This document shows positions 11,242 through 23,100 of a stretch of DNA of 64,000 bases, piece by piece. This stretch comes from Sipunculus nudus (Eukaryota; Annelida; Sipuncula; Golfingiida; Sipunculidae): NCBI GenBank assembly GCA_026874595.1, contig CM049321.1:46309797-46373796 (forward strand), given 5' to 3'. The translations under genes were made by a program, and so were the position numbers. The notes beneath the pieces are model-generated. The model was not told where the DNA came from and ran no database searches. It saw only the letters and a list, made by a program, of their open reading frames with translations. Each line of letters begins with the position of its first letter. Within the stretch, counting starts at the first letter, position 1.

Positions 11242-12492
11242 GGGACTGCCTAAAACGCGTGCACGCCTGCGTGCACGCCTACGTGCACGCAGTTTCGACT
11301 GCCTTAGGAAGTGCCTAAATCGCGTGCGGCCGGTTTTTGCGGACAACAACGTCTGACCAGAAAAAAGTTATTGTGGGGTGTGTTTTGTTAATTTGTATGA
11401 TGGAACTTATTATTATTTATTATATATATATATGATTTATGTTTATATTATATTTATATAATTTATGTGGGTATTAACATAAACAGTTTTCATCATGAAT
11501 ATTTTTTTCACTGTTCATATGTGAGAAATTATAAAAGAATTAATTATTATTAGTCATTTGATTTAAATAATCATAAAAGACCGAATTTGATTATTAAATT
11601 CATATTGAGAATACAATTATCACTAATAATATTTCTTGGGTGTCTTTATTCTGAGGAAGTGAACTGAAGCCACATACTGGTTACAACAAAATTATTTACA
11701 ACAAACACAACATATACAGAAATATGTGATACAATAAATATGTACAGAATATCATTACTGTTATAACAGGCAAAAAAAGGACAAAGTGAAATATATTATG
11801 AAAAACAAGTTACTGAGACATATACCACGTATACCAATCCAACTAAAACACGTACTAGCCATTCTAGAATAATTAGTATGGCTTTAAAAATAAAAATTGA
11901 CCATGTAACAACCAAGAACTTGAATGTGAAATATATATTTTTATTACATTTTACCCTATTTACATATGTGACAAATCCATCTTTTCTCCTAAGTTCTAGA
12001 TTTCCAAGATTACATAAAAAAATGAAACCATTTATTACAACTGTCACATTGAACCATTTCAGATATACCGTCAGTTAGTTGTATTCAAATGGACACAATA
12101 ACTAAAACTTTTTATAAGTGTAAAATCTAAGATCACTATCCCAGATTAAGCTAATTTTATACATAATTTTTTACATTTTAATTAAGCAATATATTACAGT
12201 TCAGTTATTTTGCAGGTCACTTTAGCGATATGACTAATCCTTATATTTTAAATACATACAGCAAAAATGAATTATTGATTAGATCCTTTGATGTTTTGAT
12301 TGCCTGTGACTGGTTGAGTAAATCATAGCTTCTGTATTACATTGGCCATTATTCCAGTGAATGTTTGGCAAAATTGGCATACACATTTAACATTTAATGG
12401 CACCAAACTTAAAAATTTAGACAATTAAGAATTCATGTAAACTGGTACCTGTCCTATTGTACCAGTACATAACTGATGTAATTATTCCATTA

Positions 12493-12577
<85 letters not shown>

Positions 12578-12648
12578 CGAAAGTAAAGATAAACAGTGAC
12601 GCCTTTTAGATAAACAAACTAGTTTATTAACACACGAGCTTTCGAAGC

Positions 12649-12697
<49 letters not shown>

Positions 12698-13385
12698 CTG
12701 TCAAAATCGGTAGGCTATTATTAATAGATATATAAATTGGGCCATTGCTTTGAATTATAAACAGGTACTTTCAAAATGGTAATGTTTGTCTTTTAGTTTT
12801 TACATCTTTTATTCTGCAAGTATTGAATGCATGACGTTGAAGTAGTAAAAAGCCATGGAACTTTGTAAGTAATAAAGAAGACACAAGGTGTCATAATAAA
12901 TTTAATGGGGTAAATAATACGTAGCATGTTATTACAAAACGATATTTGCAACGTGTATACTTACTGGATCATTGCCTCCAAGTATAGTCATTTTCATACA
13001 TAATTTTTACATATTTATCTTTCCGTCCGCCTTCTCTGTCATTCAACTAAAAATGGACTCCTCAACTGCTTTTTTCCAAGTAAACCTGTTGCAGCATGCA
13101 GTGTTACGTCGCCGTTACTCCCCGCGTCGTGGCTATCCTTCATGCTTGTGATGTACAGCTGTAATCTTCATATTAATAGTAAAAAAATAATCATGTTATT
13201 CCCCGCATAAATTATATAAAGTTCCCTCATACAAATTAACAAAACACCCCCAAAAATAACTATTTTTCTGGCCAGACGTTGTTGTCCGCAAATCGGGCCG
13301 CACGCGGTTTAGGCACTTGCTAAAGCAGTCGAAACTGCGTGCACGAAGGCGTGCACGCAGGCGTGCACGCGTTTTAGGCAGTCCC
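11242..13385. mobile_element. Non-autonomous TIR DNA transposon with 9-bp target duplication
   Basis: The element begins GGGACTGCCTAAAACGCG and ends with its complement. The terminal inverted repeats run about 160 bp (11242-11403 and 13226-13385) and contain nested GTGCACGC motifs. AAATTTTAG flanks both sides (11233-11241 and 13386-13394) and occurs once in the uninterrupted paralogue near 34335. A 9-bp duplication is typical of Mutator-like elements, though the superfamily is inferred only from this. The interior (11404-13225) is AT-rich, holds two long TA microsatellites and encodes no transposase. Confidence 0.88.
12494..12576. repeat. (TA)n microsatellite
   Basis: Long TA dinucleotide tract interrupted once by AAATA. 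A second TA tract lies at 12652-12694. Between them is TTTATTAACACACGAGCTTT with flanking sequence that looks like a short dispersed-element remnant. Confidence 0.9.
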
Positions 13386-13545
13386 AAATTTTAGTATATA
13401 ACAATTTAACAATCTATTATCGCTCGTTTGCCAAGTTCACAGATAACCAAGCAGTGACAGGCACCAAGAAGTTAAACAGTTTAATACTAATAGCTATACT
13501 TCCTTTGTCTCGAAAGGTATGTTATATTGTAATTATTTTATATAT
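13386..13545 (+). repeat. Host repeat, right part
   Basis: Continues the repeat interrupted at 11241. Landmarks TTATCGCTC, AACAGTTTAA and GCTATACTTCCTTTGT match 34370-34480 in order. Confidence 0.85.
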
Positions 13546-14163
13546 ATTATGTTTATTTAGTTGAGAACGTAGCATAGTGAAGCTTAAAAGTTAAATAAAC
13601 CGCTAATTTAATTGTAGTTTTCACTATCACCTAGACAGAGTGTCCGTCTCTATAATACAGAGACGGAAAGCACTGCATGCATTCTTGTGGTGCCCTGTCT
13701 GATATTACTAAATGTCCCTCCTTTGGCCAAAAATTACCAAACATAATCTAGCTAACATACCCTTTACTGCGACTCCTTACTTGTTTTCTTGCTCAAATAA
13801 GAAAATGAAACATATAATCCAGGTTCAAAGTTAAGAAGCGATGCTCGCAGGTTTCTAACCAAACATGACATGTTGCTTTAGGGTCAAGGACACGGGGAGA
13901 AACCAGTTTTCAAATTCCTTCCTCTGATTGGCTGTTTGGTTTCAGTCTCATTCATCATGGAAAGTCAACTTAATTCCAAGCATAACATTTACTGCCTGGT
14001 CCCTAAAATAGTGCCATCTAGTGAATAAACAGAAAGTGCAAGTAAAACTATGGTTCCAAGCGGGGCTGGTAGCCACCTGCAAATTTTCTCGTTTTCACTT
14101 AATTAAGAAATGGTTCACACACCCAGTAAAGACCCACGTTTGTTTATTTTAAGCTTATTATTT
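13546..14163. other. Intergenic DNA, nothing recognised
   Basis: No gene or repeat supported. Confidence 0.45.
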
Positions 14164-14478
14164 GATTTACTAGGTATGGGCTAAAACCCGGATGCCACAT
14201 GTCACATGTCACATGCCAATCGGATGCCTCGCCGGATGCCGCTCGGGTGGTCGGATGCCACAGGCTGTCTGTAACAAGTTTCACCATATTTTTATAATCA
14301 TTCATCATATACCAATAAAACTTCACATGTCCATTGCTCGTATATATTTCTGTAAGCATACTGAGGTACACAAGTTAATACGATGCGAAAAATGCATCAT
14401 GTAAAATATTTGAGGGGTATATTGTATATAATTCATGTTTTTTTTATGTTGACTATATTCATGTATACGTGTTTGTAT

Positions 14479-14745
14479 GCGCCAGTATGGCATAGATTGG
14501 GTGGTGTATTTACGGCTTACCGTAAAGTATGGAAATCCCTCTACATTGATGATTGGCCAATAGGGCTCCAGCATGCACCAAGGGTTGGGGTTTAAGGTTT
14601 GTATTTGTTTTGACCGGCATCCATGCTGGATGTTCCGAGTCTATAGTGTGAAGGTTTCACTGGAATAAACGGATATTTCCAGGTGATCTGTATTTGTGAA
14701 TATTTCCTACAGACTGTCCGTTGACCCTTTCATCGCATACTGACG
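14479..14745 (+). repeat. 5' LTR
   Basis: 267 bp, matching 20487-20753 except at one position. It carries AATAAA at 14664-14669, a plausible polyadenylation signal in R, and an inverted CATCCATGCTGGATG motif. Confidence 0.95.
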
Positions 14746-14759
14746 TGGTGGCAGCGGTT
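14746..14759 (+). promoter_or_regulatory. Candidate primer binding site
   Basis: TGGTGGCAGCGGTT lies immediately after the 5' LTR, where a tRNA primer would anneal, and begins with the TGG complementary to a tRNA CCA end. The cognate tRNA was not identified. The leader to the first ATG (15072) is about 312 bases. Confidence 0.6.
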
Positions 14760-15071
14760 TTCATTTACTGTTGAGGTGTTCGGATACAATCGAACTGAAC
14801 TGAGGTGAAGGTATTTTGGCGGACTTTGCTGTCAACAAGAGCAGTTGTAACTACTTAACCGGCAAGCATCTACTAGTATACGCTACTACTGTACTTGGAC
14901 GTATTCAGTGAAAAACAGGTACTGTCATTGCCTTAAGGTAGAAATCACAGTTTTCATTGTGTAGGCCTGTGCACTGACTAAATATAAACCATACATTGAT
15001 TCCGAATAGTTGGAATAACTGTGTGCTTAAATCAAACTTGATACTGATTGTGATACTGATAGCCTTAGAAC

Positions 15072-17288
15072 ATGGCCTCTACCCATCGCGCTCCGAAACA
15101 ATGGTGCTTAACCGAAAACGAGACACTTACTTCCGTAGAAAGCTGGCGTCAGAACATTATTTACACCCTGTCATTGGATGCCAACTTTGCTCCCTTTTTA
15201 GTTGAAGGATTTACGTGGCTTAAGAAGTCAAAGAGTCAGTTGTTACGTGGACTTACCAGTGATGACAGTAGTGTGCCTACAAGTGAGAGACGTACAGCCC
15301 AACAGAAAGTCAGCATGTTGGAGCTTATGCTGGGTCAGATAGCCAATTATTGCCCAGTTATCTCTAGAAACACAATAGTGACTCATTCTACATCACTCGA
15401 CGGTATATGGGAATCAATTCGCCTATATTATGGTTTTCAACGCACAGGTGGTCATTTTCTTGATTTCGCAGACTTCCACTTAGAGCCTGAAGAGAGACCT
15501 GAAAGGCTCTATCAGCGTCTTGTAGCCTTCATCGAAGACAGTCTATTGAAAAAGTCTGGCGGCATCTCCCATCATGGCGAATCCATTGATGAAGATGAGG
15601 AATTAACCCGGACTTTGGAAAATTTGGTTGTGCTGACTTGGTTAAGACTCATTCACCCAGATCTACCACGTTTGGTCAAGCAACGATACGGCACGGAGCT
15701 TCGGTCGCGTACATTGGCCTCCATTAAACCAGAGATATCGCAGGCCTTGTCTTCGCTGCTGGACGAGATCCGCACAGTTGAAGATGCAAAAGTTATGCGT
15801 ACTGCGGTGTCTAGATTCCAGCAACCTCGCTCATACTCACAAAAAGCGCCCACTCCTCAGTCTCGCCCCCGCACTAGGCGCTTGGAAAAAAAATGCCCGT
15901 TGTGCTCTCAGGCTGGGAGACCTGAACAGCATTTCCTAAGTGAATGTAGATTTCTGCCTGAAAGTGACAGAAGGTACATGGTACGAGCAAGACAGGTCTC
16001 CGGATATGATGAGGAGCCAAATTGTGAGGGATTATCTCCTGATGTTGATCTAGACAGGGCACATGATTCACAAGAGGGTTGGTCACCTGAGTTTAGAGAG
16101 TTATCTACTCCTACAGCACGACGCGTTAAAGTGAAAGCGTCCCCTACGGTGAACATGTTTCATGGTCACACACCAATAAACATAACTCTTGACTGTGGTG
16201 CCACAGGTAATATGATCAGTGGTGAAGCCGCTCGAAGGGCGGGAGCAGTTATCAAGCATTCATCCCAAATGGCAAACCAAGCTGATGGTCAGTCTCCACT
16301 TGAGGTCATCGGTGAGACTACAATGACCTTTCATAGAGAAGACAAGTCCTTCCATTTTGAGGGATTAGTAGTGAGCCAGTTAGATGTTGATATCCTTGCT
16401 GGGGTCCCCTTTATGGAGCAGAATGATATCTCCGTAAGACCAGCGAAGCATCAGGTAATATTCAGTGATGGAACAGTCTATGAATATGCTCAAAGGTCCG
16501 GTATTAAAGAATTGCATTCCATTCGGCGGGCACAAGTATTACGCGCACCACCCGCCAACACAATTGTTTGGCCAGGAGAGTTCCTTGAAATGGACATCCC
16601 GCCCAACATTGGGTGCGACGACAACTATTTGGCTCTTGAGCCCCGCTATGACTGTGCTTCCAAGACATTTCACGGCTGTGAGCCGTGGCCATCTCCAGAG
16701 GTTGTCCAAAGCGTGGGTCACAAACTTCGCATTCCAAACCTAACTGGGGCACCCATACTTGTGAGAAAAAATGATCATGTGTGCCAAGTGCGGGCTTTGT
16801 CTGTGGACCTTGCCAGCGATACAGATGAAAGGCCTTATGAGGCCCCTGACGCTCTAAAGGCACCACACAAGCACCAGACCTCTTGCTCCAGTGACTTGTT
16901 TTCACAACATATTCAGGTTGACCCCCACAACATCTTGCCCGAAGCAATCAGGTCGGCTTTCATTGACAAACATAGAGACTTTGATTCTGTTTTTGATCCA
17001 AACATAAGGTGTTACAATGGCGCATCCGGTCCATTTGAGGCTGTCGTGAATATGGGGCCTGTAGAGCCGCCTCAGAGGAAGGGACGGGTCCTACAGTATT
17101 CACGCGATAGACTGCTAGAACTCCAGGACCAGTTTGACGCATTAGAAGCGGCGGGAGTTTTTGCAGTCCCCGAGGCAATAGGTATATTTGTTGAATATGT
17201 TAACCCCTCATTCCTAGTCAAGAAGCCTAGTGGGGGCTCACGGCTAGTCACCGCATTCGCAGATGTTGGTAGATACTGCAAGCCATAA
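15072..17288 (+). CDS. Retrotransposon gag-protease-RT (N-terminal part of polyprotein)
   Basis: The frame spans 738 codons. Residues 1-260 form a gag-like domain. A zinc knuckle with spacing C-x2-C-x8-H-x4-C lies at about 275-292, longer than the canonical x4 spacer. An aspartic protease follows, with LDCGATGNMI at about 373-382 and a later DILAGVPF at about 440. The catalytic triplet reads D-C-G, not the usual D-S/T-G. The first RT blocks begin around 670, with VNPSFLVKKPSGGSRLV. Reading stops at a TAA at 17286-17288, inside the RT palm. The next 18 bases and the downstream frame (from 17307) are in the same phase, so the break is one in-frame stop and not a frameshift. It could be an inactivating mutation or, less likely at this site, a read-through stop. 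Confidence 0.9.
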   Translation: MASTHRAPKQWCLTENETLTSVESWRQNIIYTLSLDANFAPFLVEGFTWLKKSKSQLLRGLTSDDSSVPTSERRTAQQKVSMLELMLGQIANYCPVISRNTIVTHSTSLDGIWESIRLYYGFQRTGGHFLDFADFHLEPEERPERLYQRLVAFIEDSLLKKSGGISHHGESIDEDEELTRTLENLVVLTWLRLIHPDLPRLVKQRYGTELRSRTLASIKPEISQALSSLLDEIRTVEDAKVMRTAVSRFQQPRSYSQKAPTPQSRPRTRRLEKKCPLCSQAGRPEQHFLSECRFLPESDRRYMVRARQVSGYDEEPNCEGLSPDVDLDRAHDSQEGWSPEFRELSTPTARRVKVKASPTVNMFHGHTPINITLDCGATGNMISGEAARRAGAVIKHSSQMANQADGQSPLEVIGETTMTFHREDKSFHFEGLVVSQLDVDILAGVPFMEQNDISVRPAKHQVIFSDGTVYEYAQRSGIKELHSIRRAQVLRAPPANTIVWPGEFLEMDIPPNIGCDDNYLALEPRYDCASKTFHGCEPWPSPEVVQSVGHKLRIPNLTGAPILVRKNDHVCQVRALSVDLASDTDERPYEAPDALKAPHKHQTSCSSDLFSQHIQVDPHNILPEAIRSAFIDKHRDFDSVFDPNIRCYNGASGPFEAVVNMGPVEPPQRKGRVLQYSRDRLLELQDQFDALEAAGVFAVPEAIGIFVEYVNPSFLVKKPSGGSRLVTAFADVGRYCKP

Positions 17289-17306
17289 CCATCGCTTCTT
17301 CCTGAT

Positions 17307-20057
17307 ATGGATAGTACACTTCGTAATATAGGACGGTGGAAATACATAATTCTGACTGACTTGAAAAGTGCATTTTATCAAATACCACTTGCGAAACAGT
17401 CAATGAAATACTGTGGCGTTGCCACTCCTTTTCGGGGCATCAGAGTGTACCGCAGATGTGCAATGGGGATGCCCGGTTCGGAGACCGCACTGGAGGAACT
17501 TATGTGCCGTGTCCTAGGCGACCTTCTGGTGGAAGGGGTAGTTGCTAAGATTGCAGACGACATGTATATCGGTGGCGACACCCCATCCGATCTCTTGAAT
17601 AACTGGAGTCGAGTCTTGGCTGCATTAGCCTCGAACAATCTGACACTTTCTCCGTCGAAGACAGTTATTGCGCCTCAATCTGCAGTTATTCTTGGCTGGA
17701 TCTGGCAACAGGGAAATATATCAGCTAGCCCGCACCGCCTTGCCACACTCTCCACATGCTCTATACCGGGGACAGTTAAGGGTCTTCGCTCGTTTATTGG
17801 TGCATACAAAGTGCTTGCAAGGGTATTACCACAGTGCGCACAGTGGTTAGCCCCGTTAGAGGACGCCATAGCAGGTATGGAATCTAAAGAACAAATATTG
17901 TGGTCTGATGAGCTTAGGTCTAGTTTTACTAAGGCACAGAGGGCCTTGTCGCGGAGCGCATCAATTGCTTTGCCTCATCCGGATGACCAGCTCTGGGTAG
18001 TTACCGACACTGCTACCCGTCCCAGGGGCAAAGGAGCTACTTTGTACATCACGCGCAATGGCAAACCACGTGTGGCAGGCCATTTCAGCGCTAAGTTACG
18101 CAAGCACCAAGTCACCTGGCTGCCTTGCGAGCTCGAGGCACTTGGCATAGCAGCGGCCATCAAGCACTTCAGTCCTTACATTATCCAGTCAAGGCATAAA
18201 ACGTGCGTTCTCACTGACAGTAAGCCATGTGTTGAAGCGTTCAGTAAGCTCTGCCGTGGTGAGTTTTCGAGCAGCCCTCGTGTTTCGACATTTTTGTCTA
18301 CAGCCAGCCGTTATCAGGTTTCCATCCGACACTTATCAGGAAATGCCAACATCCCCTCTGATTTTGCCAGCAGAAATGCACCAGAGTGTCAAGAAGACAA
18401 ATGCCAGATATGCGGTTTCGTGTGTGAGCTAGAGGAGTCGGTTGTTCGTAAAGTGACATGTGATGATGTTATGAACAACGTCGCTAAGCTCCCTTTTACA
18501 AATAGAAAGACCTGGGCTAATATACAGGTGGAGTGCGCTGATCTTAGACGAGTTCACGCCCATTTAGTTCAAGGCACAAGGCCTTCTAAAAAACTCACTC
18601 ACCAGGGCGACGTCAAAAGATATCTGCGTGTCGCCACCATTGCAAAGGATGGCCTGTTGGTAGTTGTTCAGCATGAGCCTTTAGGCCCTACGCGTGAACG
18701 TATTATAGTCCCAAGGGCAGTCTTAGATGGCCTAGCTATGGCCTTACATATCAGGCTTGACCATCCTTCCTCCAACCAATTAAAAGTGATGATGCAGAGA
18801 TACTTTTATGCCTTAGATCTCGAGAAGTCTGTACGCGCCACGTCACAGAGTTGCCACCAGTGTGCCGTGTTGCAGTTGGCACCTAAGGCCAGAGTAGAGC
18901 AGAGTACAAATGACCCTCCAGCTGCTGTGGGCGTATCACTTGCCGCAGATGTGATGCGTCGGTCCAGACAGTTTATTCTGGTTGTGCGTGAGTGCGTTAC
19001 CTCGTTTACAAATGCTTGCATTCTCCAGGATGAACGTGGGAATACGCTACGAGATGCCATTATCCAGCTTTGTGTCGGTATGATTCCACTTGATGGTCCA
19101 TATGCCACCATTCGCACTGACCCAGGTCCGGGGTTCCAGGCAATCCAACGCGACAAGCTCTTAGAAAAACACCGTTTGTGTATTGAGCTAGGCCGAACAA
19201 AAAACAGCAATAAGAACCCTGTTGCCGAGAAAGCTATCGAGGAGCTGGAAGGGGAATTGTTACGAGAGGACCCGTCTGGCGGACCAGTCTCGTCCATGAC
19301 CTTAGCTATAGCCACCTCACGTCTCAATTCCAGAATCAGGGCCCGTGGTCTATCGGCGCGAGAGATGTTCACCCAACGAGATATGTTTACCAATGCGCAG
19401 CTTCCTTTCACCGACCAGGATGTCATACTAGCACAACATCAGCTCCGTTCAGGTAACCATGCCCACAGTGAACGAAGCAAGGCTCCCCTTGCTAGTTATA
19501 GACATGAGTCAGACGCCAAGATTGGGGATTTAGTTTACTTGCATGGTGACAGGAATAAATCGAAAGCTAGGGATCGCTACTTGGTTACCAGCATTGACGG
19601 GCCATGGTGCAATATACAAAAGTTTACTGGGTCACAGCTGCGCAATATGTCTTACCGCGTAAAGCGTACCGAGTGCTTTACAGTTCCCACCACATCCTCT
19701 GAGTGTACGTCAAATTTGCGGTCATACTCTGTGGATGACTCTGTTGAGGAGGACCTGATGGTCCCATTGTTATCTCCTCATTTGTCAGCCGACACGGAAC
19801 CCACTATCTCTATGGCTCAGCCCGGTAGTTTATCTGTACCTCAGGACGTTGCCGCTCTACCTCCATCGAACCCGCCTAATATTCCAGTTGAGCTGTCTAT
19901 GCCCGGCGATGCACCTGCCCCGTCTGTGCTTCATCCTAGTGTCAGCTCTGCTTCAACAGACCTACAGCCGGAGTGCTGCGATACGCCGCAGGGAGAGGAA
20001 CCCAGACGATCAAACAGAAATGAACTCTTAATGTTCGACTTAAGGACTATGTGCTGA
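17307..20057 (+). CDS. Retrotransposon RT-RNase H-integrase (C-terminal part of polyprotein)
   Basis: The frame spans 916 codons, counted from an internal ATG in phase with the upstream frame. It continues RT, including [11 protein letters not shown] and the IADDMYIGG active-site box (about 82-90). RNase H follows with candidate acidic residues at about D234, E275 and D304. Integrase has an H-H-C-C zinc binding module (about 481-519) and a catalytic triad at about D548, D605 and E641, with exactly 35 residues between the last two. A GPY/F-like basic module near 725-790 precedes a proline-rich tail. The order RT-RNase H-integrase places it in Ty3/gypsy and not Ty1/copia. No chromodomain is recognised. 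The frame is intact apart from the shared upstream stop. Confidence 0.9.
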   Translation: MDSTLRNIGRWKYIILTDLKSAFYQIPLAKQSMKYCGVATPFRGIRVYRRCAMGMPGSETALEELMCRVLGDLLVEGVVAKIADDMYIGGDTPSDLLNNWSRVLAALASNNLTLSPSKTVIAPQSAVILGWIWQQGNISASPHRLATLSTCSIPGTVKGLRSFIGAYKVLARVLPQCAQWLAPLEDAIAGMESKEQILWSDELRSSFTKAQRALSRSASIALPHPDDQLWVVTDTATRPRGKGATLYITRNGKPRVAGHFSAKLRKHQVTWLPCELEALGIAAAIKHFSPYIIQSRHKTCVLTDSKPCVEAFSKLCRGEFSSSPRVSTFLSTASRYQVSIRHLSGNANIPSDFASRNAPECQEDKCQICGFVCELEESVVRKVTCDDVMNNVAKLPFTNRKTWANIQVECADLRRVHAHLVQGTRPSKKLTHQGDVKRYLRVATIAKDGLLVVVQHEPLGPTRERIIVPRAVLDGLAMALHIRLDHPSSNQLKVMMQRYFYALDLEKSVRATSQSCHQCAVLQLAPKARVEQSTNDPPAAVGVSLAADVMRRSRQFILVVRECVTSFTNACILQDERGNTLRDAIIQLCVGMIPLDGPYATIRTDPGPGFQAIQRDKLLEKHRLCIELGRTKNSNKNPVAEKAIEELEGELLREDPSGGPVSSMTLAIATSRLNSRIRARGLSAREMFTQRDMFTNAQLPFTDQDVILAQHQLRSGNHAHSERSKAPLASYRHESDAKIGDLVYLHGDRNKSKARDRYLVTSIDGPWCNIQKFTGSQLRNMSYRVKRTECFTVPTTSSECTSNLRSYSVDDSVEEDLMVPLLSPHLSADTEPTISMAQPGSLSVPQDVAALPPSNPPNIPVELSMPGDAPAPSVLHPSVSSASTDLQPECCDTPQGEEPRRSNRNELLMFDLRTMC

Positions 20058-20486
20058 CGTAGGGTTGTTTTCTAGTTGTTTTACATTGCTGTTTTTGTTT
20101 CATTGTTGGTGTCTGCCATATGATGTTATAGTCGTCCCTTTTCTCAAGTGCAAACTATCTCCATGATTCTGTATTTGACCTACACCTATATTTTACAGTA
20201 GGTCCATCATGTGTGATTCTACGAATGTAGCTAGTGCATGCATCATATGTAGGCTTTACTGCTAGTAACTCTGTATGACACTTTCGTGTATGATTTTCTG
20301 GATCTTTAACGGTCGTAATTGCACTTCCCCTTAAGTTAGGTTGTAGTTTTAATATACAATTGTTCCATTGTTCAGATACCCTCAGTATACGCCATTTCTA
20401 TAAGGGTGTTGCTTTCTTGTTTTGTTCTCTTTTATACGTAAACAATTGTTTCACAGAGTGAGGCAAAGGGGAAAGAAAGAAGGATA
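20058..20486 (+). other. Retrotransposon 3' untranslated region with polypurine tract
   Basis: Non-coding between the pol stop and the 3' LTR. The purine-rich AAAGGGGAAAGAAAGAAGGA at 20465-20484 abuts the LTR and is the likely plus-strand primer. Confidence 0.8.
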
Positions 20487-20753
20487 GCGCCAGTATGGCA
20501 TAGATTGGGTGGTGTATTTACGGCTTACCGTAAAGTATGGAAATCCCTCTACATTGATGATTGGCCAATAGGGCTCCAGCATGCACCAAGGGTTTGGGTT
20601 TAAGGTTTGTATTTGTTTTGACCGGCATCCATGCTGGATGTTCCGAGTCTATAGTGTGAAGGTTTCACTGGAATAAACGGATATTTCCAGGTGATCTGTA
20701 TTTGTGAATATTTCCTACAGACTGTCCGTTGACCCTTTCATCGCATACTGACG
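20487..20753 (+). repeat. 3' LTR
   Basis: 267 bp, one mismatch to the 5' LTR. Followed by ATGC at 20754-20757, matching the four bases before GCCAG at the 5' side. Confidence 0.95.
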
Positions 20754-20824
20754 ATGCATATTCAATATATACATATTGTTATATCTATATAAAAGATAAA
20801 AGTAAAATTGTATATATATAATTA

Positions 20825-20864
<40 letters not shown>

Positions 20865-20988
20865 TTTTACCTGTATATAATTTTGATAGATACTTGTGAT
20901 ATAAAATGAAAATATTTCATGTTTTATATCGTGTGATAAAGTTAAAATAAAAATTGTTCACAACTTTCAAATGTTTACTTCGTTTTGT

Positions 20989-21090
<102 letters not shown>

Positions 21091-21458
21091 TTGATAAAAT
21101 ATTGCGTGTCCAAGATTTTAAGTAATGGTTTTAGAAAACTCAAAAATTCTGAATTTCTTTAACTAAAATATTTACGGAACACGTCATTTTTTTATCATAT
21201 TATAAATTTAAAGCCGTCGGGCATCCGATGTCTCAACTTTCCAATACTAGTATCCGCATTTTGGCATGTGACATGTGGCATCCGGCTTTGAGTCCACACA
21301 CTTTGGCATGTGACATGTGACATGTGGCATCTGGGTTTTAGTCCGTACCGATTTACTAAATATCTGTGTCCTCGCTCGCACACCAATATTTTCAATAGAG
21401 TGCTCGTAAGCCTCACTGGGAGGCTTACTAAGTAGGCTAACTATCACTTAGCCCGATT

Positions 21459-21834
21459 GGTATAGGGACATATCGGCCGCCGTCGACATCGGCCGCTGGC
21501 CTCAAATTGACCATATCGGCCGCCGGCGCCCAGGGGGAGGCAATATCGGCCGCCAGCTGCAATTGTCCACAGGCCTGTATTAACTCTGTCAAGTCAACCA
21601 TATCGAGAACTAGGCTACCATTTTGGCCGCCGCCTCCTCATTAGGCTGCCAAGTGCATAAACCTGTCCAGGGTCCCATATAGATATAAATGTATATATAT
21701 ACCAAATCACCGACTTGCATATACATTTATATTAATACATGTATTCATTTTTATATAAAATATAATCATATTTACTTTTTATAAAATATATGCATGTAAA
21801 TACTTGTTTTATTCTATATGATATAATGCATCTT

Positions 21835-21885
<51 letters not shown>

Positions 21886-22067
21886 TATATATATTCATTT
21901 TATTTCAAATATTATTATATTTATTTTATATAAAAATAAAATACATATGGATGTGAATAAATACTTGTTTTATTTAATATCAACTATCTAGAAGATAACC
22001 TGATGTATACTTGCATAATTAGTATGTTTATTTATATATATATATATAGAGAGAGAGAGAGACTGAG

Positions 22068-22126
<59 letters not shown>

Positions 22127-22681
22127 GATAGAGAGAGAGAGAAAGAGAGAAAGAGAGAGAGAGAGAATGTTGCATTTATCCGAAATCCCTGTGAAATATT
22201 AGAACAAGTATTTCAAAATAATGCAGTTTCATCATAGATACATTTATATCAAAATACATTAATTTTATATGAAATATATTCATGTTAAGCCTTGATTTAT
22301 TATATTCGCTTTATTTGGAAGATAAGTCGGTGATTTGGTTTATTAATTTATTTACATTTTTATTATTATGATTATTATGCTTTAGTATTTATGTAGGTAT
22401 ATATATATATATATATATGTATATTTATACCTACATTATATATACAATATAAGAGAGCGAGAGAAGGAGAGAGAGACTATAGATTATCCAATGAAACGTA
22501 TAATGAGGGGCGGCAACTGATATGGTGGCCTAGTTCTTTCTGCGGCCGATATGGTTGACTTGACGGACTTGTGGGTCATTCCAGCTGGTGGCTGATATTG
22601 CCTCCCCATGGGCGCCGGCGGCCGATATGGTCCATTTGAGGACGCGACCGATGTCAACGGCGGCCGATATGTCCCTAAACC
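21459..22681. mobile_element. TIR DNA element with 8-bp target duplication
   Basis: The left end GGTATAGGGACATATCGG and the complement of the right end, GGTTTAGGGACATATCGG, begin inverted repeats of about 190 bp rich in ATCGGCCGCCG. GCCCGATT flanks both sides (21451-21458 and 22682-22689). The interior is TA-rich with microsatellites at 21837-21882, 22040-22165 and 22398-22420 and has no transposase. Removing the element leaves a near-palindromic target, TTAGCCCGATT next to TAATCGGACTTAA. The superfamily is uncertain. Confidence 0.85.
22040..22165. repeat. (GA)n/(CAGA)n microsatellite
   Basis: Purine-rich GAGA tract containing a CAGA sub-array, inside the TIR element. Confidence 0.95.
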
Positions 22682-22688
22682 GCCCGAT

Positions 22689-22737
22689 TTAATCGGACTT
22701 AATATTATTAGGCTGTGCCATATATTGAGTCCGATTG
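22689..22737. repeat. Inverted-repeat hairpin
   Basis: AATCGGACTTAA near 22691 pairs with TTGAGTCCGATT near 22725. A related hairpin with ATCGGACTCAA and TTGAGTCCGAT lies at 23166-23212. Confidence 0.7.
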
Positions 22738-23100
22738 CTATACAGTGAGAGTTTACAACAGAGCCACAACTGGGTCTAGGTCAACAGGTGTTTATTACCC
22801 TGTGACAGTGGGTCACTCTTCAGAGCTGGGCCTGTTGAAACGAAATGAAACAAAATTTTAGCTGTCAGTCACTTGAGTCAGCGAGGCTCCCAGTGAGGTC
22901 TTCAAGTACGCCCGTTCGACTGTTCTTCTGTGTCCCTACTAAACTCGCTGACATGCCCCTGGTAAAAAGGTCAGTAAATGTTAAAAAATGATAATCCAAG
23001 TTTAATTTTAGTTGCTATCGAAACTATGAAACACCTACTTATTGGTGTTAAAATGTTGTAATTCTGTTTCTATTTGTTTGGCAGTAAACAGGCAGTCAAA
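22738..23100. other. Intergenic DNA
   Basis: No gene is supported. CAGAGCCACAACTGGGTCTA near 22759 recurs in diverged form near 51541, marking a dispersed repeat fragment. Confidence 0.45.

Larger units (their letters stand above)
14479..20753 (+). mobile_element. Ty3/gypsy-like LTR retrotransposon, young insertion
   Basis: A full-length element with two 267-bp LTRs that differ at one base (14587 G versus 20595 T). Order: LTR, primer-binding-site candidate, gag-protease-RT-RNase H-integrase in one frame with a single stop, polypurine tract, LTR. No envelope-like frame is present. ATGC occurs on both outer sides (14477-14480 and 20754-20757), a possible 4-bp target duplication if the LTRs start at GCCAG; the exact boundary is uncertain by 2 bases. 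The LTR ends lack the usual TG...CA. Confidence 0.93.

Noticed and set aside
14479-20753. Endogenous retrovirus with envelope
   Set aside because: No envelope-like frame exists between the integrase end and the 3' LTR; it is an LTR retrotransposon.
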